In this document: positions 34,234 to 43,538 of the stretch, piece by piece
Layout of the letters: the number at the start of each line of letters is the position of its first letter
Position numbering within the stretch: position 1 is the first letter of the stretch
Position numbers and translations under genes: made by a program
NCBI GenBank assembly: GCA_947503345.1
Contig: CANNCW010000001.1
Location: 496,001-560,000 of the forward strand
DNA from: an uncultured Kangiella sp.
GTDB lineage: Bacteria; Pseudomonadota; Gammaproteobacteria; Enterobacterales; Kangiellaceae
Reading direction: 5' to 3'
Length of the DNA: 64,000 bases
The notes under the pieces: generated by a model
The model's input: the letters and a program-made list of their open reading frames with translations, nothing else
Database searches by the model: none
Told to the model about the DNA's origin: nothing

Positions 34234-35388
34234 TTAGAACCATAATTTAATGCTATCCCAAGCGCGGCCAAAAAAGCCTGCTTCTTCTACATTGGCAAGT
34301 GCCACCATGGGAATACGCTTAACTTCTTTACCGTTTACTTTGAAAAACACTTCACCGACTTTTTGACCTTTTCGAATTGGAGCTATGATTTCTGAATTTA
34401 ATACATAATTAGCTTTTAAGTTTTCTTTATCCGTTTTAAGAAGACTTAAAGTTGCATCTTGTGCTAAACCTACTGGAAACTCATTTTCTTCACCTTTCCA
34501 GACACGAGCATTTTTCAAAGAAACTCCTGCCTTGAACGGCGTAATGTTAGTATAAAAACGGAAACCATGATTTAATAACTTGCGACTTTCACTAGCACGC
34601 TTTGCTTTACTATCCGTTCCCATTACCACGGCAATTAAGCGCATATCATCTTTAATGGCAGAAGAAACCAAACAATAACCAGCCTCTTCAGTATGACCAG
34701 TTTTAAGGCCATCAACTAAGAGTCCTTGATCTTTTAATAAACTGTTTCTGTTCTGCTGGGTAATTCCATTGTAACTAAACTCGCGCTCTGCATAGATAGA
34801 GTAATCCGCTGGGAAATCTTTAATTAAAGCACGCGATAAAACGGCCAAATCTTTAGCGGTAGTAGCATGCCCTGAAGCAGGCAGGCCTGTGCTATTTTTA
34901 AACTGAGTGTTGGATAAACCTAATCGTTGTGCATGTTGATTCATCAAATCGGCAAATGCAGTTTCATTTCCAGATATAAATTCTGCCATTGCGATACTGG
35001 CGTCATTCCCAGATTGGATCACAATGCCTTTATGTAAATCATCGACACTGACATATTTATTAACTTCCACGAACATTAAGGATGAACCTTTTAGCTTAGG
35101 GTTCTGCGCCCAAGCATTTTCGCTGATTAATACTTTATCATCTGTAGTAATGTTACCTTTAGCTAACTCATCGGAAACAATATAACTGGTCATTATTTTT
35201 GTTAAACTGGCAGGAGGCAACACTTGCTCAGCATTCGATTGAGCCAAGATCTGTCCCGTTTGGTAATCCATCAAAATATAAGACTTGGCTTCAACTTCTG
35301 GCATGCCATCAGAATAAACTTTCGTCGACAAAACAGCACCAAAGATAAGTACCGTTGATAATTGCTTAATGTATTTTTTAAATTTCAT
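34234..35388 (-). CDS. dacA: D-alanyl-D-alanine carboxypeptidase (PBP5/6 type)
   Basis: Removes the terminal D-Ala from peptidoglycan stem peptides. A signal peptide ends near YSDG. Catalytic motifs are S61-L-T-K64, S126-G-N128 and K-T-G in DGLKTGHTEEAG. The C-terminal beta domain and an amphipathic end (WDSIKLWF), the membrane-binding helix of PBP5, are present. The length of 384 residues is usual. It is in the mrdA-mrdB-mltB-rlpA-dacA run. Confidence 0.96.
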   Translation of the reverse strand: MKFKKYIKQLSTVLIFGAVLSTKVYSDGMPEVEAKSYILMDYQTGQILAQSNAEQVLPPASLTKIMTSYIVSDELAKGNITTDDKVLISENAWAQNPKLKGSSLMFVEVNKYVSVDDLHKGIVIQSGNDASIAMAEFISGNETAFADLMNQHAQRLGLSNTQFKNSTGLPASGHATTAKDLAVLSRALIKDFPADYSIYAEREFSYNGITQQNRNSLLKDQGLLVDGLKTGHTEEAGYCLVSSAIKDDMRLIAVVMGTDSKAKRASESRKLLNHGFRFYTNITPFKAGVSLKNARVWKGEENEFPVGLAQDATLSLLKTDKENLKANYVLNSEIIAPIRKGQKVGEVFFKVNGKEVKRIPMVALANVEEAGFFGRAWDSIKLWF

Positions 35389-35402
35389 TTTTTATATAAG
35401 AG

Positions 35403-36275
35403 TTAATCAGTTACCAACTTAGGTGTGCTACCCAAATCGTATTGTTTTAATTGATTCAAAATGGACTCAGCAAGCTCTGGATCAGTCAATGGGCCAATTC
35501 GCACTCTATTTAAATCTTGGCCACTTGATGTCTTAAAAGACGAAACCTGAATAGGCTGTTTAAAGTATTCTCGCAATCTAGCAGCCAAAGTGTCAGCTCG
35601 TAGTGCATCACTAAAAGCGCCAACTTGAACAAATAATTGTGGCGTTGCTGTTTGCTCTTTTATGGGCGGTATCACTAAATCACCGCGTTCATAACGAGTA
35701 CCAACACCTGTTGAGCTTGGTGAAGCTAAAACTTGCACCTCTACTCTTGCCGTACCTTTAGTGTCGTAGTCCAATTTTTTAGCTGCAGCATAAGACAAAT
35801 CAATCAATCGGTTTTTCACAAAAGGACCGCGATCGTTTACTTTTACCACCACGGATTTGCCAGTATCTAAATTAGTCACACGTGCATAAGAAGGCAAAGG
35901 CAAAGTTTTATGGGCCGCCGTGAAGTGATACATATCATAAATTTCACCAGAAGAGGTTCTGCGCCCGTGAAACTTTTTCCCGTACCAACTGGCTACACCT
36001 ACATCAATATAACCTTCGGCATTATCTAGCACATGGTAAACCTTACCATCTTGCTCATAATATGGCGGATTACCATAGCGACTTTTAGGTTCAACTTTAG
36101 GTTTCGGCTCCCTTGGGGTTCTACTGCTAAAAGAGCGGTCGGAGTCGGTAGGGGCCGAATCAGGGATACTTCGATCCAGCGGTTCCTGACTTCCAGGACT
36201 TTTTATATTCGTCGTGGTACAAGCCGACAAAAACACCAAACTCGACAATGCAAAACTAGTCGTTAGCAATTTCAT
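35403..36275 (-). CDS. rlpA: RlpA septal ring lytic transglycosylase lipoprotein
   Basis: Outer-membrane lipoprotein (lipobox LSAC, C19) cleaving naked glycan strands at the septum. A Pro/Ser/Arg-rich linker leads to the double-psi barrel (VGVASWYGKKFHGRRTSSGE, RVTNLDTGKSVVVKVNDRGPF with the catalytic residues E and D), and a C-terminal SPOR domain (LFVQVGAFSDALRADTLAAR onward) that binds denuded peptidoglycan. It overlaps mltB by 4 bp. Confidence 0.95.
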   Translation of the reverse strand: MKLLTTSFALSSLVFLSACTTTNIKSPGSQEPLDRSIPDSAPTDSDRSFSSRTPREPKPKVEPKSRYGNPPYYEQDGKVYHVLDNAEGYIDVGVASWYGKKFHGRRTSSGEIYDMYHFTAAHKTLPLPSYARVTNLDTGKSVVVKVNDRGPFVKNRLIDLSYAAAKKLDYDTKGTARVEVQVLASPSSTGVGTRYERGDLVIPPIKEQTATPQLFVQVGAFSDALRADTLAARLREYFKQPIQVSSFKTSSGQDLNRVRIGPLTDPELAESILNQLKQYDLGSTPKLVTD

Positions 36276-37312
36276 TCAGCTGACTCGCTTTGCTTGTTAG
36301 CAGCAGTTACTTTCATGTTTTGATACTTTTGTTTAATTTCTTGGCTTAACTGGTGAACCGCCATGGCATACATTGAGCTACGATTATAACGAGTAATCAC
36401 ATAAAAGTTGTGATAACCCACCCAATTATCCACTGAGTTTTCTTGTTTGAAAGGATATACCCCAACATTATCTTTATCAGTCGCGCCGGATTGCAACTTA
36501 ACGCCTGCTTGAGTTAAAGTTTCTACAGTATATTTAGGCTTTAATTTTTCAATGCGGAATTTTTTTGCAATTGATTTATCTAGATCAGGTAAAAACTCAG
36601 CAACTGGTTCATCAAGTTTCCACTTATGTTGATGAAAATAGTTAGCCACACTACCAATGGCATCAACCGGGTTATTAAACAGATTAATTTTATTATCACC
36701 ATCAAAGTCAACCGCGTAGTGGCGATAAGAACTTGGAATAAATTGCCCCATGCCCATAGCACCAGCATAAGACCCCTTATGATGATCAAGTATCCAGCCT
36801 TGTTCACGCGCTAACACAAAGTATTGCTCTAACTCGCTTGCAAAAAACTTACCTCGCTTTGGGTAATGGAACGCCAAAGTACTTATGGCATCAATTACAG
36901 GGAAAGTTCCTTGAATTCTACCGTAATAAGTTTCTACACCAATAATCGCAACAATAACTTCTGCTGGAACCTGGAACTCTTCTTCTGCACGAGCCAAAGT
37001 TTCTTGATGCTCAGCCCAAAACTCTGCACCTTGCTTGATTCTTTTATCCGTTAAAAAGATTGGGCGATATTCATACCAATCTTTACCTTCAGCAGGACGG
37101 CTCATCGCTTTTAAAATGCTTTCTCGTTTTTCTGCTTTTGCTAATGCTTGCTCAACATAATCTTGGGTAAAGCCATGTTTTTTCACCATAAATTGTGCAA
37201 AATCTTTAGCATTAGTTGGTGCTTTTTCTACATCTTTAGCAGTTAATGGAGCAACCATTAATGCAGATGCTATTGCCGATGAAATAATTTTTTTAATCAT
37301 AGATTTATTCAC
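36272..37312 (-). CDS. mltB: Membrane-bound lytic murein transglycosylase B
   Basis: Cleaves glycan strands to 1,6-anhydro products. After an N-terminal signal sequence (ASALMVAPLTA), the SLT-like fold carries the catalytic glutamate in AIIGVETYYGRIQGTF, then DAISTLAFHYPKR and GAMGMGQFIPSSYR. No lipobox is visible, so the protein is soluble periplasmic or loosely bound rather than lipidated like E. coli MltB. It sits between mrdB and rlpA; E. coli keeps mltB elsewhere. Confidence 0.93.
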   Translation of the reverse strand: MNKSMIKKIISSAIASALMVAPLTAKDVEKAPTNAKDFAQFMVKKHGFTQDYVEQALAKAEKRESILKAMSRPAEGKDWYEYRPIFLTDKRIKQGAEFWAEHQETLARAEEEFQVPAEVIVAIIGVETYYGRIQGTFPVIDAISTLAFHYPKRGKFFASELEQYFVLAREQGWILDHHKGSYAGAMGMGQFIPSSYRHYAVDFDGDNKINLFNNPVDAIGSVANYFHQHKWKLDEPVAEFLPDLDKSIAKKFRIEKLKPKYTVETLTQAGVKLQSGATDKDNVGVYPFKQENSVDNWVGYHNFYVITRYNRSSMYAMAVHQLSQEIKQKYQNMKVTAANKQSESAE

Positions 37313-37323
37313 TAAATGTTCCT

Positions 37324-38457
37324 TTATCTCGAATGTAAACGCCTATGGGTTTTTATAGACATTAAAATACCAAATCCTGCCAACAAGGTCACCATCGATG
37401 TGCCTCCATAACTGATAAGTGGTAATGGTAAACCCACTACAGGAAGCAAACCACTAACCATTCCAATATTAACAAACAGGTATACAAAAAATGTAAGTGT
37501 AATAGCTGCGCCTAATAAGCGGCCGAAAGTATCTTGCGCTTGCAAACTGATTTGCAAACCACGAATAATAATAAATAAGTACAGCGCCAATAAAATACCA
37601 ACACCAATCAAACCAAACTCTTCACCTAAAACTGCAAAAATAAAGTCCGTATGGCGCTCAGGTAAAAACTCAAGTTGGGACTGAGTACCTTGCAACCAGC
37701 CTTTCCCGCTAACTCCGCCTGAACCAATGGCAATTTGAGACTGGATGATATGATAGCCAGCGCCTAAAGGATCCCTTTCAGGATTTAAGAAAGTTAGTAC
37801 GCGTCCCTTTTGATAATCATGCATTACGAAATACCACATGATAGGTATCATCACCACCGCAGCTACAACAGCTGTTGCAATATATCTCCAGCGGATCCCA
37901 GAAAAGAAAATAATGAAAAGACCTGAAGTTGCAATTAACAATGAGGTTCCTAAGTCTGGTTGCTTCATGATCAATAATGTTGGGACAAAAACTAATAACA
38001 AGCTAACTACTAAGTTTTTAAAACTTGGGGGGAGTGCTTTTTCAGCAAAGAACCAAGCAATCATCATGGGCATCGCAAGCTTCATCATTTCAGATGGCTG
38101 AAAGCGTATACCAATATTAATCCAGCGTTGCGCGCCTTTACTCGACTCACCAAAAAGTAACACCGCAAATAAGAATCCAAGAGCCAACACATATAATGCA
38201 GGAGCCCAAAGTTGCAATATGCGCGGCGGTATTTGCGCTATGAAAAACATTACTGCTAGGCCAAAACCTAATCGAACCAATTGTTTCTTAATTAAAAAAC
38301 TACTCTCACCGCCAGCACTATAAATTACCATTAAGCCAAAACCCATTAGCATTAATAAGCCAAGCAACAGGGGAACATCGATATGGAAGCGCCAAAGTAA
38401 ACTGTTTTTTGCTTTATGAGTATTACTGCTGGCATTTGGGCTGTAGCTACTTAGCAT
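37324..38457 (-). CDS. mrdB: Rod shape-determining SEDS glycosyltransferase RodA
   Basis: SEDS-family peptidoglycan polymerase of the elongasome with about ten membrane segments (377 residues). The motifs FQPSEMMKLAMPM, QPDLGTSL, GWLQGTQSQLEFLPERHTD and the conserved ending PLPLISYGGTSM are characteristic. It works with PBP2, whose gene ends exactly on its first base (1-bp overlap). Confidence 0.96.
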   Translation of the reverse strand: MLSSYSPNASSNTHKAKNSLLWRFHIDVPLLLGLLMLMGFGLMVIYSAGGESSFLIKKQLVRLGFGLAVMFFIAQIPPRILQLWAPALYVLALGFLFAVLLFGESSKGAQRWINIGIRFQPSEMMKLAMPMMIAWFFAEKALPPSFKNLVVSLLLVFVPTLLIMKQPDLGTSLLIATSGLFIIFFSGIRWRYIATAVVAAVVMIPIMWYFVMHDYQKGRVLTFLNPERDPLGAGYHIIQSQIAIGSGGVSGKGWLQGTQSQLEFLPERHTDFIFAVLGEEFGLIGVGILLALYLFIIIRGLQISLQAQDTFGRLLGAAITLTFFVYLFVNIGMVSGLLPVVGLPLPLISYGGTSMVTLLAGFGILMSIKTHRRLHSR

Positions 38458-40385
38458 TATTGTTGCCCCATAGGTTGATTTGAGGCCAGGCTTTTATCAT
38501 TGCTTTTCAAGTAATGCTCCATCAACTTCCTAGCTATTGGCGCAGCATTTCCACCGCCCCCTCCAGCATTCTCCATAACCACGGCGATTGCAATTTGTGG
38601 ATTTTCGAATGGCGCATAACCAATAAATAAAGCGTTATCTTTAAATTTATCTTCAACGGTTTCTGCATCATAAGTTTCATCTTGAGCGATACTTTTTACC
38701 TGAGCAGTCCCTGTTTTACCAGCTGCAGAGAACGAGGCACCCTCAAAAGCAGTTTTTGCTGTTCCAAGTGGCGGCAAAGTAACTTGATGCATGGCATTTT
38801 TTACCGTATCTAACCAACGACCATCACCCGTAGTTATTTGTTCTGTCGACATTTCAGGAATATTGCTTTCGACTTTAGTGCCTATTTGGAACTCTTTTAC
38901 TAACTGTAAATCGAAACGGATCCCGTCGTTTGCCAGTACCGCACTAGAATTTGCCAACTGTAATGGTGTAGCCGTCCAAAAGCCTTGGCCAATGCCTATA
39001 TTGACTGTGTCACCCATATACCAAAACTGATTACGATTCTCTTTTTTCCAAGCCCGACTTGGCATTATACCTACTTTCTCTTCGACAATATCCAATCCTG
39101 TTTTTTGTCCAAACCCGAACTGTTCCATTCCTGCTGAAATATTATTAATTCCCAACATAACAGACAGCTCGTAAAAAAAAGTATCACAAGACTGGATAAT
39201 AGAATCTACTACGTTCATGGTGGCGCCATGCCCCCAAGGTTTCCAGTCGCGATAACGATGCTCATTATCCGGTAACGAGTACCAACCCGGATCAGCAATT
39301 CGAGTGCTACTGTTTATTACACCTTGTTGTAATGCAAGCCACGCTAAGTGAGGTTTTATGGTTGAAGCTGGAGCATAAGTACCTTGGACCGCACGATTAT
39401 AAAGCGGCCTTTCTTCAGAGTTTATTAATGCTGAATAATTGGCTTGAGAAATCCCACCTGTGAACAAATTGGGGTCATAACCGGGCTGACTGACCAAAGC
39501 CAAAATTCCGCCACTGTTTGGATCAACCGCAACCACAGCTCCACGCGCGCCAACTTCTTTAAACAATTCGTTGGCTTTTTTTTGCAAACTATAATCAAGG
39601 TGTAAATGTAGATTTTGACCCGCGATAGGATCTTGTCGTTCTAGCACACGCACGATACGACCACGTACGTCCGTCTCTACTTTTTCTTGACCAACGGTTC
39701 CATGTAACTCTTTTTCATAAAACCTTTCTAAACCAAGCTTCCCAATTTTATTCGTAGCTGCATAATTATTAATTCTTGAAAAGTCGTTAGTTGCTTGCGC
39801 TTCTTTTTCCCACTTTTCCAAATCAGCTTTATTAATTGCAGACATACGCCCAATAGCATGAACCACATCTTCTCCGTGAGGATAATAACGCTCAAGCCTC
39901 GCCTCTACTGATACGCCAGGGAATAAATGTTTATTCACAGAAAAAATAGCTACTTGCTGTTCACTTAGCTTACTTTTAATCGGGTAGGATTTATATTTAG
40001 AGCGAAACTTGATTTGCTCTTTAAATTCGTTGATTTGCTTTTCATCAATATCTAGTAATAATCCTAACCGCGTCAGAGTATCGTCCATTTGTTTTTTTCC
40101 AACAATCTCTGGCGTAATTTCCAAAGCAAAGATCGAGCGATTCTCAGCTAGCAAGACACCATTACGATCAAGAATTAAGCCTCGAATAGGCGCAACTGGA
40201 CGTACTCGAATTCGATTATTTTCAGATTGGGTTTGATAAGTATCGTAACTAAGGACTTGTAATTTAAATTGACGAAAGAAAAGTAATAGCAATAAACCAA
40301 TAACAATAATTAAGGCAATCACAGCTCGCATATAGAATATGGAAATTTCTCGACCGTAATCTTTTACCGCTTGCCTTTTGTACAT
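38457..40385 (-). CDS. mrdA: Penicillin-binding protein 2
   Basis: Monofunctional class B transpeptidase of the elongasome. It has one N-terminal membrane segment (about 18-38), a dimerisation/pedestal domain (NRIRVRPVAPIRGLILDRNG), and a transpeptidase domain with S341-T-I-K344, the S-x-D motif in QSCDTFFYELS and KTGTAQ. The length of 642 residues is usual. It is co-transcribed with rlmH upstream and mrdB downstream. Confidence 0.97.
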   Translation of the reverse strand: MYKRQAVKDYGREISIFYMRAVIALIIVIGLLLLLFFRQFKLQVLSYDTYQTQSENNRIRVRPVAPIRGLILDRNGVLLAENRSIFALEITPEIVGKKQMDDTLTRLGLLLDIDEKQINEFKEQIKFRSKYKSYPIKSKLSEQQVAIFSVNKHLFPGVSVEARLERYYPHGEDVVHAIGRMSAINKADLEKWEKEAQATNDFSRINNYAATNKIGKLGLERFYEKELHGTVGQEKVETDVRGRIVRVLERQDPIAGQNLHLHLDYSLQKKANELFKEVGARGAVVAVDPNSGGILALVSQPGYDPNLFTGGISQANYSALINSEERPLYNRAVQGTYAPASTIKPHLAWLALQQGVINSSTRIADPGWYSLPDNEHRYRDWKPWGHGATMNVVDSIIQSCDTFFYELSVMLGINNISAGMEQFGFGQKTGLDIVEEKVGIMPSRAWKKENRNQFWYMGDTVNIGIGQGFWTATPLQLANSSAVLANDGIRFDLQLVKEFQIGTKVESNIPEMSTEQITTGDGRWLDTVKNAMHQVTLPPLGTAKTAFEGASFSAAGKTGTAQVKSIAQDETYDAETVEDKFKDNALFIGYAPFENPQIAIAVVMENAGGGGGNAAPIARKLMEHYLKSNDKSLASNQPMGQQ

Positions 40386-40395
40386 GGATTAAAAT

Positions 40396-40866
40396 TTATT
40401 CTCTATGATAAGGATGGTTCACCGTTACCGACCAAGCTCTATATAATGTCTCGGCCAAAATGACTCTAACTAAAGGATGCGGAAAGGTTAAATCGGATAA
40501 AGACCACTTTTGGTTGGCGCGTTCTAAACAAGCTTGAGATAAACCTTCAGGCCCACCAACCATCATTACTAAACTGGGATGATGCTGTTGCCAATGCTCG
40601 ATTTGTTGCGCTAATTGTGGCGTTGTAAATTTCTTGCCCTTAACATCCAGTGCCACTACCCAATCAGCACTGGAAATTTTGCCTAAGATGGCTTCGCCTT
40701 CTTGGCTCTTAATTCTTTCAAGATCCGCATTCTTGCTTCTTTTGGCAGCGTTAACCTCAACAAGTTCCAAATTAAAATCACGCGGGAAGCGTTTAGCATA
40801 TTCTTGAAAGCCTTGCTCGACCCATGCAGGCATTTTCTGACCAACAGTGATTAAGCGAAGTTGCAT
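40396..40866 (-). CDS. rlmH: 23S rRNA pseudouridine-1915 N3-methyltransferase
   Basis: SPOUT-class methyltransferase acting on 70S ribosomes. The 156-residue length, the motif VMMVGGPEGLSQAC (SAM-binding trefoil knot) and the end LAETLYRAWSVTVNHPYHRE are diagnostic. It stands between rsfS and mrdA, the conserved order. Confidence 0.97.
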   Translation of the reverse strand: MQLRLITVGQKMPAWVEQGFQEYAKRFPRDFNLELVEVNAAKRSKNADLERIKSQEGEAILGKISSADWVVALDVKGKKFTTPQLAQQIEHWQQHHPSLVMMVGGPEGLSQACLERANQKWSLSDLTFPHPLVRVILAETLYRAWSVTVNHPYHRE

Positions 40867-40890
40867 TGGCTAGGATTCTAATTACTGGTT

Positions 40891-41238
40891 CTAATGATTG
40901 GTTTCGGCACTTTGCCAAGCTGGATCCCATAGCTTTTCAAGCTGATAGAAATCACGAGCTTGAGGTAGCATGATATGTGCTACAACATCACCTAAATCCA
41001 CTAAAACCCACTCCGATACATCATCTCCTTCAATTCCAAGAGGCTGCATACCCTTATCTTTAACTTCGCTTACCAAGTTATGGGCGATAGATTTCACGTG
41101 ACGATTAGAAGTACCCGAACAAATCACCATATAATCGGTGATAGAACTCATCTTTTGTACGTCTAAAACTTTGATGTCTCTGGCTTTTAAATCATCTAGC
41201 TGCTCTATTACCAGCTCTTTTAACTGCTTTGATTGCAT
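40891..41238 (-). CDS. rsfS: Ribosome silencing factor RsfS
   Basis: Binds ribosomal protein L14 and blocks subunit joining in starved cells. The family core KARDIKVLDVQKM, SSITDYMVICSGTSNRHVKSIA and the WVLVDLGDVVAHIM segment are present. The length of 115 residues is usual. nadD lies 9 bp upstream and rlmH 24 bp downstream. Confidence 0.97.
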   Translation of the reverse strand: MQSKQLKELVIEQLDDLKARDIKVLDVQKMSSITDYMVICSGTSNRHVKSIAHNLVSEVKDKGMQPLGIEGDDVSEWVLVDLGDVVAHIMLPQARDFYQLEKLWDPAWQSAETNH

Positions 41239-41247
41239 GCGGTGTCG

Positions 41248-41898
41248 CTAATCTCGATATAATTGATGGGTTTCTATGTAGTCTAGTATAGCATTTGGTA
41301 ACAAAAAACGTGGTGATTTTCCGCACTTTATTTGCTGACGAATTTTAGTGGATGAAATATCCAATAGTGGCATTGTAAAACGGCCGATCTTACCATGAGA
41401 GTATTGCGCCAACTCAGTCGCATCCTCCACCTGATGCTGAGCATAATAATCGGCAACTTCTCCATCGACAGGGAAGTCGTTGTTAGGGCGTTCAATCACC
41501 AGAATGTTGGTGAGTTCCAACAGATTACGCCATTGATACCATTGATTTAATTTGGCAAAAGCATCCGTTCCCATCAAAAATATCAAACTGGACTCGCCAA
41601 CTTCTTTACGAATATTTTTTAGGGTAACAACGCTGTAACTGGGTTCATCACGCTCTAACTCTCTAGCATCAATCTCAATCCCTTCAGAATTTTTTAGCGC
41701 TAATTGCAACATTTCAATTCTTTGCTCGGGCGTTGCGCTTGGTTTATCACGATGGGGCGGGAATGCGGATGGCATTAATGAAACTTTCGCTTCAAAAAAC
41801 TGATTCAACATTTCTTGCGCCATTCGTAAATGGCCAAAATGTACAGGATTAAAAGTGCCTCCTAGAATGATATGAACTGCTTTTTCAGAATTCGACAT
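41248..41898 (-). CDS. nadD: Nicotinate-nucleotide adenylyltransferase
   Basis: Adenylates nicotinate mononucleotide in NAD synthesis. The nucleotidyltransferase motif GGTFNPVHFGHLRMA carries H20 and H23, and the second motif is ISSTKIRQQI. The length of 216 residues is usual. The gene lies in the holA-nadD-rsfS order seen in most gammaproteobacteria. Confidence 0.96.
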   Translation of the reverse strand: MSNSEKAVHIILGGTFNPVHFGHLRMAQEMLNQFFEAKVSLMPSAFPPHRDKPSATPEQRIEMLQLALKNSEGIEIDARELERDEPSYSVVTLKNIRKEVGESSLIFLMGTDAFAKLNQWYQWRNLLELTNILVIERPNNDFPVDGEVADYYAQHQVEDATELAQYSHGKIGRFTMPLLDISSTKIRQQIKCGKSPRFLLPNAILDYIETHQLYRD

Positions 41899-41919
41899 GG
41901 CTAACCTCTAATCCTTACC

Positions 41920-43005
41920 CTATAATCCTAACGATTTTTTCATCTGCTCCATCGAGCTAACGCCCGATGAAGTAGAAGTAGGTTTGGCACTGCTAGTCGC
42001 CGTTTTATTTTTGAATGGGTTCAAATTTCCCATCAAACAAATCACTTGCGCCAATTCTTGCCATATATCACCATCCGCCTGACCTTTCACCGACTTATCA
42101 ATAAAACTCAGGCGCTGTAATAAGGCATACCATTTTTTCTTGCTTCCGCGATTAAAAGCAGCCTGTAGTAACTTCTGACGCTTTGGCCATAATCGCGAGC
42201 CTTGCATAATCTCAGCTAAACTAGCGCCTGCTTCTTGTTGCTCGCTCCAACTGGCGAGCAACTGACATTCACGCGTTAATTGATTGACCAAAGGTAAAGG
42301 ATAAGTCGCTTCTGCGCGCAAACTATTGAGCATTCGCAAAGCTCGCTCCGCTTGACCAAGTAATGCTGCATCGGATAACTCGTAAATGGAGTAACGAGCG
42401 TTTTGTCCCACATACTGCTTAATGTTTTCATTGGTAACCGTTTTGCCATCAGCCAATAAAGAGAGCATTTGCATATCCTGATGAGCAGCTAACAAATTCC
42501 CTTCGCAACGCTCAATCAAAGCTTGCACCGCACTCGAATCTAATTTCACTTGCAACTGACGCGCACGATTATTCATCCAGCCACTTAAACGCTCCGCAGG
42601 AATTGGCCATGCTTCAACACACAAACCATTTTTTTCCACATGCTTATACCAAGCTGCCCGTTTCTCATTGGATAATTTTGGCGCAATCAATAATAGAATG
42701 TCATCACTGCCCGCTTGCAAAAAATCTAAAATGGCATCGCCTTGTGTTTTCTTAATGGCCTTATCAAATTGCCACTCCAACAAACGAGATTCAGCGAACA
42801 AAGACATAGTGCCCGCTTGTTCAGTCAAAGGATTTTTATTACCAGACTCTTCGAGAATTTGGCGTTCTAATACGCCTTGAGATTTTACGAAGCGGCGAAT
42901 TTTATCGGCCGCTTCAATTTTTTGTAGAGGTTCGTCACCCGAAACTAAATAAACAGAGCTTAACTGCGTTAAGTTTTGTTCCAGTTGTTCAGGATAAACT
43001 TTCAA
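41920..43005 (-). CDS. holA: DNA polymerase III delta subunit
   Basis: Clamp-loader subunit that opens the beta clamp. The AAA+-like fold of HolA is recognised from LVSGDEPLQKIEAADKIR, SLFAESRLLEW, FLQAGSDDILLL and the C-terminal ELSDAALLGQAERALRML and LVNQLTRECQLL segments. The length of 361 residues is slightly above E. coli HolA. It follows lptE by 17 bp. Confidence 0.93.
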   Translation of the reverse strand: MKVYPEQLEQNLTQLSSVYLVSGDEPLQKIEAADKIRRFVKSQGVLERQILEESGNKNPLTEQAGTMSLFAESRLLEWQFDKAIKKTQGDAILDFLQAGSDDILLLIAPKLSNEKRAAWYKHVEKNGLCVEAWPIPAERLSGWMNNRARQLQVKLDSSAVQALIERCEGNLLAAHQDMQMLSLLADGKTVTNENIKQYVGQNARYSIYELSDAALLGQAERALRMLNSLRAEATYPLPLVNQLTRECQLLASWSEQQEAGASLAEIMQGSRLWPKRQKLLQAAFNRGSKKKWYALLQRLSFIDKSVKGQADGDIWQELAQVICLMGNLNPFKNKTATSSAKPTSTSSGVSSMEQMKKSLGL

Positions 43006-43022
43006 AGGTCACCTTTAGATAC

Positions 43023-43538
43023 TTAGCTAGATTTCGCCATTTGCAATAGCAAGCGGGTAATGATCTTTTGCTGCATATCATTCAGCAATCGCTCTTTTTC
43101 AACGGTTTGTCCCGTTTCTAAATTTCGATCATATGCCATCTCGCGACGGCTTGATAAAGTTTGCAAAGGTGCCATACCTGATTCGTATTCCTTACCAGAA
43201 ACGCCTAATCGATATTCCAACTTAAAGATCAACTCCAACTCACTTGGACGTCCATTGGCATCACGTGCAATTACTCTTTCTTCAGTAAAGTATTGTTCAA
43301 TGCCTAATTGCAAATTCGACTGCTCTAAATCCGTAACCCATTGGCCTTCTTGGATCGATAAACGTTGTTTTAAACTACGTTCAAAATTGGCATTAGGGCT
43401 TGAAGTTTGTAACCAGACTTTGGTTCCAGCTAAATCAAAGCCTTGACCACGCAAATGAAAACCACAACTACTCAGCACTAAACTGACAAACACCAATCCA
43501 ATCCATAAGCTGTATGTTTTAAAACTTCTAGTTAGCAA
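43023..43538 (-). CDS. lptE: LPS-assembly lipoprotein LptE
   Basis: Plug lipoprotein of the LptD translocon that places LPS in the outer membrane. The lipobox LSSC gives lipidated C25, followed by the family-typical GFHLRGQG. The 171-residue size and position between leuS and holA confirm the call. It overlaps the end of leuS by 11 bp. Confidence 0.94.
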   Translation of the reverse strand: MLTRSFKTYSLWIGLVFVSLVLSSCGFHLRGQGFDLAGTKVWLQTSSPNANFERSLKQRLSIQEGQWVTDLEQSNLQLGIEQYFTEERVIARDANGRPSELELIFKLEYRLGVSGKEYESGMAPLQTLSSRREMAYDRNLETGQTVEKERLLNDMQQKIITRLLLQMAKSS